A stretch of 5,028 bases of DNA from Nanobdellota archaeon (GCA_030695685.1 JAUYPT010000033.1:1-5028); one strand, 5' to 3'. Shown: positions 1-4,746, numbered from the stretch's first letter. The notes: generated from the sequence alone by a model not told the origin. Program-made: numbers and translations.

Positions 1-42
1 TCAAAATTACTATTTTTCAAACTTCTCTATAATATTAATGAG

Positions 43-49
43 AAAAAAA
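43..49 (-). terminator. Oligo-T tract, possible terminator of the small membrane protein gene
   Basis: Read on the minus strand this is a run of seven T, beginning about 19 bases past the stop codon at 68-70, with further T-rich sequence behind it. Archaeal RNA polymerase commonly stops at oligo-U tracts without a strong hairpin, so position and composition fit an intrinsic terminator. There is no convincing stem. The rest of bases 1-67 shows no gene that I can support. Confidence 0.4.
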
Positions 50-67
50 TGGATATCCAACCACATC

Positions 68-268
68 CTATGTACCATATGATCTTCGTCGTCGTGTGAT
101 AAATGGCCAGATGACAAACGCAATCCCTACTCCAATCAATATCCATGACGGTTTCTCATCGACGAGCAGAACTCCAGCGAGTTCATCTATGATAAAGATA
201 ATTCCTACACTGATCGATGCCCAGGAGATACTTTTATACCATTTCCGTGATTGGCTGCTCTGCTGCAT
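68..268 (-). CDS. Small two-helix membrane protein, function unknown
   Basis: The predicted protein has 66 residues and I do not recognise a named family. A short polar N-terminus (about 1-13, with Arg8, Lys9 and Lys12) is followed by a hydrophobic helix at about 15-36, a short charged turn (DEKP, 37-40), a second hydrophobic helix at about 41-57, and a basic C-terminus with four consecutive Arg (59-62). By the positive-inside rule both ends should lie in the cytoplasm, giving a helical hairpin. Helix 1 contains an adjacent Asp-Glu pair (28-29), which is unusual inside a membrane segment. ATG at 266-268 is the only Met start available. The gene is divergent from the ribosomal operon, and a weak TATA-like element about 27 bases upstream would give a leaderless mRNA. 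The two clear helices favour a real gene over a chance reading frame, but this is not certain. Confidence 0.6.
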   Translation of the reverse strand: MQQSSQSRKWYKSISWASISVGIIFIIDELAGVLLVDEKPSWILIGVGIAFVIWPFITRRRRSYGT

Positions 269-290
269 AAAAAATACTATCTGTTACCCA

Positions 291-300
291 TTAATAATAC
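291..300 (-). promoter_or_regulatory. Weak TATA-like element for the small membrane protein gene
   Basis: On the minus strand the sequence reads GTATTATTAA, centred about 27 bases before the ATG at 268. That is the spacing expected if transcription begins at the start codon itself. The match to an archaeal TATA box is only moderate. A GGTTTTGAAAA element lies directly upstream (301-311), in the position of a TFB recognition element. The same sequence recurs at 356-366 next to the eS19 TATA box. Confidence 0.35.
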
Positions 301-366
301 TTTTCAAAACCAGATAGAAATCTTTGATTTATGAGGTTTTAAAAAATCTTTGATTTTTTCAAAACC
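301..366. repeat. Two interleaved short direct repeats in the divergent promoter region
   Basis: TTTTCAAAACC occurs at 301-311 and again at 356-366, 55 bases apart. AAATCTTTGATTT occurs at 318-330 and again at 344-356, 26 bases apart. All four copies are exact. The region lies between two divergent genes, and one TTTTCAAAACC copy sits directly beside each putative TATA element. They may be regulator binding sites or chance in AT-rich DNA. Exact 11- and 13-base matches within 66 bases make chance less likely but do not exclude it. Confidence 0.55.
335..366. repeat. Inverted repeat abutting the eS19 TATA box, possible operator
   Basis: The left arm GGTTTTAAAAAATC (335-348) and right arm GATTTTTTCAAAACC (352-366) are reverse complements except for one extra base in the right arm, and are separated by TTT (349-351). 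The right arm ends at the base before the TATA box at 367, so it covers the place where TFB contacts DNA. It is not downstream of any gene, since both neighbours read away from it. This argues against a terminator and for a protein-binding site or promoter element. No regulator gene is visible nearby. Confidence 0.55.
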
Positions 367-375
367 TTTATAAAT
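367..375 (+). promoter_or_regulatory. TATA box of the eS19-eL39-eL31 operon
   Basis: TTTATAAAT is a strong archaeal TATA box. Its centre lies about 26 bases before the A of the eS19 start codon at 397. Archaeal transcription usually starts 25-27 bases past the TATA centre, so the mRNA is predicted to begin at or within a base or two of the ATG, making it leaderless. The preceding AAAACC would be the BRE and is also the end of the inverted repeat at 335-366. Confidence 0.75.
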
Positions 376-396
376 AAGACCAATCCTGAAACCACC

Positions 397-846
397 ATGA
401 CACACATATTGGCAGTAGACCCGCAGCAGCTGATTGCGAAAGCTGCCGAAGAGCTTAAGAAACAGAAGTTAGTCCAGCCAACATCATGGTCGCCCTTTGT
501 TAAAACAGGGCATCATAAAGAACGTCGGCCGGATAATGGCGACTGGTGGTACTACCGTTCTGCTGCTATTCTCCGAAGCACGGCAAAGTTAGGGCCAGTA
601 GGAACTCAAAAGTTACGCCACAAATATGGCGGAAAGAAAGACCGTGGCCATAAACCGGAACATGTCTATAAAGCATCAGGCTCAATCATTCGTAAAATCC
701 TGCAACAATTGGAAAAAGCATCATTGCTCAAGCAAGTAGAGAAAGGCGCTCATAAAGGCAGAGTATTAACAGCGCAAGGACAATCATTCCTCGATAAAAT
801 TGCAGTCCAAATTTCTAAAGAAAACCATAAACAACAAAAACAATAA
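397..846 (+). CDS. rps19e: Small-subunit ribosomal protein eS19 (S19e)
   Basis: This is a structural protein of the 30S subunit, found in archaea and eukaryotes and absent from bacteria; in eukaryotes it acts in 18S rRNA maturation and binds the head of the subunit. The 149-residue length is normal for archaea. Family signatures are clear: the DWWYYRSAAILR block at 49-60, GPVGTQKLRHKYGG at 66-79, RGHKPEH at 83-89, the helix GSIIRKILQQLEKASLL at 95-111, and KGRVLTAQG at 120-128 near the C-terminus. The tail (KENHKQQKQ) is short and polar. ATG at 397 fits both the family N-terminus and the TATA-box spacing. It is the first gene of an operon with eL39, which starts 14 bases after its stop. In many euryarchaea a PDCD5-family gene sits between eS19 and eL39, but here there is no room for one. 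Confidence 0.96.
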   Translation: MTHILAVDPQQLIAKAAEELKKQKLVQPTSWSPFVKTGHHKERRPDNGDWWYYRSAAILRSTAKLGPVGTQKLRHKYGGKKDRGHKPEHVYKASGSIIRKILQQLEKASLLKQVEKGAHKGRVLTAQGQSFLDKIAVQISKENHKQQKQ

Positions 847-860
847 AATTACTATTACCT

Positions 861-1034
861 ATGGCTCGCAACAAACATCCCGCAAAAAAGAAACGGCTGA
901 TTAAGCTTAATACCCAAACCAAATGGGCGCCGTTCTGGACAGTGTTTAAGATTTATGGTAAAGGAAGAAGAGTACATCCTTCCAGGCATACATTCATCAA
1001 GCGATCTTGGCGAAGAACAAAAACGAAAGCATAA
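861..1034 (+). CDS. rpl39e: Large-subunit ribosomal protein eL39 (L39e)
   Basis: This 57-residue, very basic protein is too short for many gene callers but is clearly real. eL39 lies in the wall of the nascent-peptide exit tunnel of the 50S subunit. The sequence begins MARNKHPAKKKRLIKL, continues with a tunnel-facing segment rich in Trp and aromatics (KWAPFWTVFKI, 21-31), and ends RSWRRTKTKA, which matches the family ending (HWRRTK in most members). Archaeal members are usually about 50 residues. This one appears to carry roughly five extra residues in HPSRHTFIKRSW (39-50), between the His-Pro position and the terminal Trp-Arg-Arg. It lies between eS19 (14 bases upstream) and eL31 (7 bases downstream), the order seen in many archaea. 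No Shine-Dalgarno sequence precedes the ATG. Confidence 0.93.
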   Translation: MARNKHPAKKKRLIKLNTQTKWAPFWTVFKIYGKGRRVHPSRHTFIKRSWRRTKTKA

Positions 1035-1041
1035 GTAGACT

Positions 1042-1461
1042 ATGGCAAAAAACGATACTTCAAAGATGGTTCTGGAAAGAACATATAATGTACCTTTACG
1101 TAAAGAATACCAGAAAGTCGCTTATTGGAAAAGAACCAAAAAAGCAGTTACTGCCATGCGCCAGTTTATTATCAAACATATGAAATCAGAGAATGTCAAA
1201 CTAGGAAAAGAATTAAATGATAAGTTATGGCAGCACGGTATCCGAAATCCTCCTCACCATGTTAAAATTACAGTTACAAAAAATGACCAAGGTGAAGTGC
1301 GTGCGGAACTCTTCGGAATCACCAAAAAAGACAAAAAGACGGTCAAAAAAGAAGAATTAGTGCCGGAAGAAAAAGAAGAGCATGCGCATAAAGAACAGAG
1401 TACAGAAGAACACTCTCACGAAAAAAAGGGAAAGAAGGCAGCTCATTCTCATAAGCACTAG
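1042..1461 (+). CDS. rpl31e: Large-subunit ribosomal protein eL31 (L31e) with His-rich tail
   Basis: This archaeal/eukaryotic 50S protein sits near the tunnel exit, where it helps form the docking area for factors acting on nascent chains. The conserved core covers about residues 9-94, including LERTYNVPLRKEY (11-23), the KRTKKAVTAMRQFIIKHM helix (30-47), the LGKELNDKLWQHGIRNPP segment (54-71) and a closing strand VRAELFGI (86-93). The core matches the usual family length, so the 139-residue total reflects an added tail of about 45 residues. The tail is low complexity, rich in Lys, Glu and His, with seven His in three His-x-His clusters (114/116, 124/126 and 135/137/139). The ATG lies 7 bases after the eL39 stop with no Shine-Dalgarno sequence. 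eIF6 and L18a, frequent next genes in euryarchaea, are replaced here by cbf5. Confidence 0.94.
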   Translation: MAKNDTSKMVLERTYNVPLRKEYQKVAYWKRTKKAVTAMRQFIIKHMKSENVKLGKELNDKLWQHGIRNPPHHVKITVTKNDQGEVRAELFGITKKDKKTVKKEELVPEEKEEHAHKEQSTEEHSHEKKGKKAAHSHKH

Positions 1462-1463
1462 TT

Positions 1464-1480
1464 GATCTTTCTGCTTTTCT
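1464..1480 (+). terminator. Pyrimidine-rich tract after eL31, possible terminator
   Basis: Just past the eL31 stop the plus strand is T-rich with scattered C (GATCTTTCTGCTTTTCT). It lies before the putative cbf5 TATA element at 1491 and could end the ribosomal operon. There is no stem and no long pure T run, so termination may be partial, with read-through into cbf5. Confidence 0.3.
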
Positions 1481-1490
1481 CAGCGCAACT

Positions 1491-1499
1491 ATTTTAAAG
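1491..1499 (+). promoter_or_regulatory. TATA-like element for cbf5
   Basis: ATTTTAAAG is centred about 27 bases before the cbf5 ATG at 1522. The spacing predicts a transcript that starts at the start codon, as for eS19. The match is moderate, but the spacing and the 60-base gap after eL31, long compared with the 7- and 14-base gaps inside the operon, support a separate promoter. Confidence 0.5.
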
Positions 1500-1521
1500 T
1501 AAGACTTAGTTTTATAGTCCT

Positions 1522-2457
1522 ATGAAACTGGCGACATTCGTTAAAATAAAAGCTATCGGAGAATTTGGGAAATCACCACAAGAAAGGACACCGGAAGAGT
1601 TAATTCAATCTGGGATCATCAATCTCGATAAGCCTAAAGGCCCGACATCTCATCAGATTGCTGATTATGTGCAGAAAATCCTCCATATCACCAAAGCAGG
1701 ACATTCGGGAACGTTAGATCCGCAGGTGACAGGAGTACAGCCTATCGCTTTAGAAAAAGCGACACGAATAACTCAGTTTTTGTTGACTGCGCCGAAAGAA
1801 TATGTCAGCATTATGCATTTCCATAAGCCCGTTGAAGAAAAAATAATACGGGAAACAATCCACAAATTTATTGGTAAAATTCGGCAATTGCCGCCAGTGA
1901 AAAGCGCTGTTAAACGCACGGAAAGAACGAGAGAAATTTATGAATTTGAGGTTATTGAGATTAAAGAGCAGGATGTCTTATTCCGAGTAAAATGCCAGGC
2001 TGGAACCTATATCCGAAAATTGTGCCATGATCTTGGTGTTGCGCTGAATGTTGGAGCGCATATGGTAGAACTTAGAAGGACACAAGCCGGACCATTTACA
2101 GAGAAAAATAATTTAGTGACGCTGAACGATTTACAGGATGCCTATTATTTCTATAAAGAAGAAAATAACCCCAAATTTCTTGCCTACTGTTTACAGCCTA
2201 TCGAAAATGCAGTCGCACATCTTTCCAAATGCTGGATCCTCGATACAACCATCAAAAGTATTTCTCATGGCCGTGATCTAGCCGTTCCGGGGTTCAGCAG
2301 TTTAGAAAACTTTCGAAAAGGAGAAACAGTTGCAGTATTGACGATGAAAGGAGAATTAGTTGCCGTTGGTGAAGCATTAATGTCAGCAGTAGAGATTAAT
2401 ACCAAAGATAAAGGATTAGCAATTACAATCAAGAAAGTGTTTATGGATCCTATCTAA
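1522..2457 (+). CDS. cbf5: Archaeal Cbf5/dyskerin-type tRNA/rRNA pseudouridine synthase
   Basis: This is the catalytic subunit of the H/ACA ribonucleoprotein, which converts specific uridines to pseudouridine in rRNA using guide RNAs together with L7Ae, Nop10 and Gar1; archaeal Cbf5 can also make tRNA Psi55. The 311 residues are slightly shorter than better-known archaeal members. The N-terminal segment (1-30) is the Cbf5-type extension. GIINLDKPKGPTSHQ (31-45) opens the TruB-family domain. The catalytic Asp is D66 in GHSGTLDPQVTGV (60-72), with the conserved KEY Tyr at Y94. QLPPVKSAVKR (122-132) and AGTYIRKLCHDLG (160-172, with Arg165) are further family motifs. The C-terminal PUA domain spans about 235-308, including ISHGRDLAVPG (247-257). 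Gln73 stands where GVLP is usual. Its stop codon overlaps that of the convergent phosphoesterase gene. Confidence 0.95.
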   Translation: MKLATFVKIKAIGEFGKSPQERTPEELIQSGIINLDKPKGPTSHQIADYVQKILHITKAGHSGTLDPQVTGVQPIALEKATRITQFLLTAPKEYVSIMHFHKPVEEKIIRETIHKFIGKIRQLPPVKSAVKRTERTREIYEFEVIEIKEQDVLFRVKCQAGTYIRKLCHDLGVALNVGAHMVELRRTQAGPFTEKNNLVTLNDLQDAYYFYKEENNPKFLAYCLQPIENAVAHLSKCWILDTTIKSISHGRDLAVPGFSSLENFRKGETVAVLTMKGELVAVGEALMSAVEINTKDKGLAITIKKVFMDPI

Positions 2458-3386
2458 AGAATAATTCTTCTTGCATTTCCTAGATCATACAAATCAAACA
2501 CTACGACTGCTAAATTTTTACCAACATTGTGGTTTCCAGAAGCAAGACTTAAGGTATTGCCTATAACTTGTCTAAAACTTCCTGACATGGCCACTGTTTC
2601 ATGGATGTGGCCATGTAATGTTACATAGGGCTGAAGTTTCTCTATAAACAACCGGTGAGCAAAACTACCTACATGTAAACCTTTTCCAGTAATGTCTAGA
2701 TTAGTATTAATCGGCGGGGAATGCATGACATAAACAGTCTTCTCTGGGTTTTCTTGAAATAATGTATCTGATAAGTCTTTCTGTATGGAATCCTTTTTCT
2801 CCATATCTACAGTAAAATGAAAAGGAAGCAAACCGTGCTTGGAACTTTTATATCCCTCAAACTGATATTCCTCTTTTCTTTTTTGATACGCTTTACGCAG
2901 AGAAGGAGGGATTTCACTCAAATCAAATTTTTCCCATTCTTTCATTATTCTATAAGGAGTTATCGGAACATACGTATAACCAACTATTTCAAAATCAGCG
3001 GTCAATTTTCGCCTTTTTCCGTGAATGATTTCATAAAGCCCTTCTTCTTCACCTTTTTCAAAAACATCATAATTAGCGTTGCAGTCATCATTGCCAAACA
3101 TGATAAATAAAGGAATTTTCTTCTTTCCTTTTTGTAATGCCTTAACCATAGTCGGAAGTCGTTCTTCAAGAAAAAGACGCTGCATATCAATAAAAACTTT
3201 GTTTGATAGTCCTTGCTGCTCTAATTGTTTTAAAGATTGCATTACAGAATTTCCTTTTGGAGTTATGTCTCCACCAATAATTACTGAATCTGCCGATATT
3301 ATAACGGCATAATCAAATAGCTTTTGATATTGGATTTGGTTGCCATGCAAATCTGAAGAGTATACTATATTATGTTTAGATCTCAT
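2454..3386 (-). CDS. Calcineurin-like metallophosphoesterase, larger paralogue with GNDD motif
   Basis: This 310-residue protein belongs to the calcineurin-like metallophosphoesterase superfamily, dinuclear metal enzymes that cleave phosphomono- or diesters. The metal-site motifs are in order: DLH (D12, H14), GGD (D40), GND (G98, N99), a His in VMHSPP (H222), and GHIH (H260, H262). The usual GNH(D/E) is GNDD here, so Asp100 replaces the His that assists catalysis in many family members. About 118 residues separate motif three from VMHSPP, against about 65 in the neighbouring paralogue, and the extra region (about 145-215) is charged and rich in Lys, Glu and aromatics. There is no signal peptide or membrane helix, so it is probably cytoplasmic. 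The ATG overlaps the stop of the upstream phosphoesterase (ATGA), suggesting translational coupling. It is most like the Icc-related group. The substrate cannot be told from the sequence. Confidence 0.85.
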   Translation of the reverse strand: MRSKHNIVYSSDLHGNQIQYQKLFDYAVIISADSVIIGGDITPKGNSVMQSLKQLEQQGLSNKVFIDMQRLFLEERLPTMVKALQKGKKKIPLFIMFGNDDCNANYDVFEKGEEEGLYEIIHGKRRKLTADFEIVGYTYVPITPYRIMKEWEKFDLSEIPPSLRKAYQKRKEEYQFEGYKSSKHGLLPFHFTVDMEKKDSIQKDLSDTLFQENPEKTVYVMHSPPINTNLDITGKGLHVGSFAHRLFIEKLQPYVTLHGHIHETVAMSGSFRQVIGNTLSLASGNHNVGKNLAVVVFDLYDLGNARRIIL

Positions 3387-3979
3387 TTCAACTCAATAAC
3401 CATCCCATTCCATCCGGGATTGACAACTTTCGCCGTAGCAATTTTATCGACTTCGCCTACCGTCTCATGAAGATGCCCGCAAATGACTAATTTAGGTTTT
3501 ATCCTTTCAATAAATTTTCGGTAATCCTTGCTCCCAACATGTTTATGGTGTAACAAATCAGTTTTATTGCCAAAGGGGGGCATGTGAGTCACGAAAACTA
3601 ATTTTTTACCGTTATATTTCCCATACCATCCACGGGAAATTTTCCGGAAGACAGCATCTTCCTGAGCAAAACCGCCGCCGCCATAGCCTAAAAAGATATA
3701 ATCTTCAATCTTTATCGCCTGATGATGAAGAAAAACGCAGTGAGGATAATCTTTCAGTATGTCCTCCATTTCTAAATGCTCTTCATGATTGCCGGGAAGA
3801 ACATAAAACTTTTTTCCGAGATTATTAAATGCTTTTAAGACTACTTCCAACCCTCTCCCAAATGTAGAAAGATCACCAGCACAAATCACAAAATCTATAT
3901 CGGATTTGCTGGCGCGTGCAACAAGTTCCTGTAATCGTTTACGGTCTTCATGCAAATCCGTAAAAGTCAGAAACTTCAT
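3383..3979 (-). CDS. Calcineurin-like metallophosphoesterase, Icc-related, compact
   Basis: This 198-residue single-domain phosphoesterase has a complete set of superfamily motifs: DLH (D8, H10), AGD (D36), GNHEE (N64, H65), THMPP (H132) and GHLHE (H169, H171), followed by a VNPGW closing strand (185-189) typical of small Icc-related phosphoesterases. All expected metal ligands and the GNH His are present, so it should be an active hydrolase, probably cytoplasmic. A Gly-rich loop (GYGGGGFAQ, about 98-106) follows a short strand. The ATG at 3977-3979 comes 17 bases after the eS1 stop, and those bases are almost all T on the coding strand, with no Shine-Dalgarno sequence. Its TGA overlaps the ATG of the larger paralogue. 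It is presumably co-transcribed with eS1. The substrate is unknown, and nothing in the sequence decides between nucleotide, RNA or other phosphoester targets. Confidence 0.88.
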   Translation of the reverse strand: MKFLTFTDLHEDRKRLQELVARASKSDIDFVICAGDLSTFGRGLEVVLKAFNNLGKKFYVLPGNHEEHLEMEDILKDYPHCVFLHHQAIKIEDYIFLGYGGGGFAQEDAVFRKISRGWYGKYNGKKLVFVTHMPPFGNKTDLLHHKHVGSKDYRKFIERIKPKLVICGHLHETVGEVDKIATAKVVNPGWNGMVIELK

Positions 3980-3996
3980 GGGAAAAAAAACAAAAA
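3980..3996 (-). terminator. U-rich spacer between eS1 and the phosphoesterases, possible attenuating terminator
   Basis: The whole gap between the eS1 stop and the next ATG reads TTTTTGTTTTTTTTCCC on the coding strand. Runs of five and eight T directly after a stop codon are typical of archaeal intrinsic termination. No TATA box is visible about 26 bases before the downstream ATG, so the phosphoesterases probably depend on read-through. The tract would then reduce their expression relative to eS1. It may equally serve as an unstructured ribosome entry region. Confidence 0.5.
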
Positions 3997-4746
3997 TTAC
4001 GATTCTTCCTGAACGAGATCTCCTTGCTCTTCTGTAAATTCTTCCACAGGAGACGGCTCTTCCACAGACACAGATTCTGAAGAAGAAGATTCTTCTTCCG
4101 CGGCCATTTTTCCGTTCTTAGGAGATGATGATTCTTCGGCCAGTGCTTCTTCAGAGGAGGATCTTTCTTTTTTCAATGCCAGAACCCGTACGGAAATTTC
4201 CTTCAGAGGATGAATTTTATGAAGTACTTTACGCAGAGTGCCTTGAATTTTTTGATGGACAATATTTCCCACAAAAGAATCGAAGCTCTCTTTTTCTGCT
4301 TCTTCCTGAAGCGATTCCTTCATCTGTTTTCGAATCTTCGTTTGGACGGAATGCTGCACCTTATTTTTTGTAATCGCCAGCATCTTGATAATAATGTCTT
4401 TTCCATCTTTAGCTTTAAGATTAAAAACAGCGTCAACTCTATCAGCATTCTTCCGCACCATCCGCTTTACAAATGCTGACGTAAGGCTATAGCCAATAAC
4501 AGCAGACTTTAATGTAGAACCGTCAAGGCCAACAATCCGCAGGTCAACATACGCATTTTGATCCTTAATGTTTCCAGTAAGATCTTTTAAATTTATTTTT
4601 AACGTTCTGCCAACTGCTTCCTGAGGAGAACCAAGATACGACTCACCCACCTCCCGTTCGCCAAATAGCTTCGGGGCGATGATTTTAAACCAGCTTTTCC
4701 GTTTTCCTTTTACTCTACTTACTTTCTTTTCTGTTTCGTTTGCCAT
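3997..4746 (-). CDS. rps3ae: Small-subunit ribosomal protein eS1 (S3Ae) with acidic Ser/Glu tail
   Basis: eS1 sits on the 30S platform near the mRNA exit; it is specific to archaea and eukaryotes. With the start at 4744-4746 the protein has 249 residues. The N-terminus (MANETEKK, then RKSWFKIIAPKLFGE at 16-30) is the family signature, with the Lys-rich start followed by W-x-x-I-x-A-P. Further hallmarks are VGRTLKINLKDLTG (44-57), the strand AYVDLRIVGLDG, and IGYSLTSAFVKRMVRKNADRVDAV (about 85-108). The core ends near 195. Residues 196-249 form a low-complexity tail of Ser, Glu, Ala and Pro, strongly acidic and unusual for this otherwise basic protein. An in-frame TTG at 4783-4785 would add 13 residues, but I prefer the ATG because it gives the family N-terminus and the predicted transcript starts near 4780. 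It heads an operon with two phosphoesterases. Confidence 0.93.
   Translation of the reverse strand: MANETEKKVSRVKGKRKSWFKIIAPKLFGEREVGESYLGSPQEAVGRTLKINLKDLTGNIKDQNAYVDLRIVGLDGSTLKSAVIGYSLTSAFVKRMVRKNADRVDAVFNLKAKDGKDIIIKMLAITKNKVQHSVQTKIRKQMKESLQEEAEKESFDSFVGNIVHQKIQGTLRKVLHKIHPLKEISVRVLALKKERSSSEEALAEESSSPKNGKMAAEEESSSSESVSVEEPSPVEEFTEEQGDLVQEES

Noticed and set aside
39..83. Short ATG frame on the plus strand near the left edge.
   Set aside because: It encodes only 14 residues, has no promoter, and overlaps the end of the membrane protein gene.
96..317. Plus-strand open frame of 73 codons opposite the small membrane protein.
   Set aside because: It is the antisense of the membrane protein gene, has no promoter or family features, and its product has mixed low-complexity composition without domain structure.
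269..396. Possible C/D or H/ACA guide RNA in the divergent intergenic region, prompted by the neighbouring cbf5.
   Set aside because: No C box (RTGATGA), D box (CTGA) pair at proper spacing, or ACA-tailed hairpin with a pocket could be found. The region is explained by the promoters and repeats.
3..856. Twelve-base repeat AAAATTACTATT at 3-14 and 845-856.
   Set aside because: It is a short AT-rich match at unrelated positions (window edge and just before eL39), with no consistent context. Chance is the simplest explanation.
2457..2469. Palindrome AAGAATAATTCTT just past the cbf5 stop, as a terminator hairpin.
   Set aside because: It would form only a five-pair AT stem with a three-base loop and is not followed by a T run. 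It also lies inside the coding sequence of the convergent phosphoesterase.
2817..3312. Several open frames in other phases within the larger phosphoesterase gene.
   Set aside because: Their products are Phe/Ile- or Lys-rich shadow translations of a gene with clear catalytic motifs. None shows a recognisable domain.
4125..4479. Plus-strand open frames within the eS1 gene.
   Set aside because: They arise from the long ttc/tct-rich low-complexity stretch and AT-rich codons of eS1 read in the wrong direction. No promoter or motifs were found.
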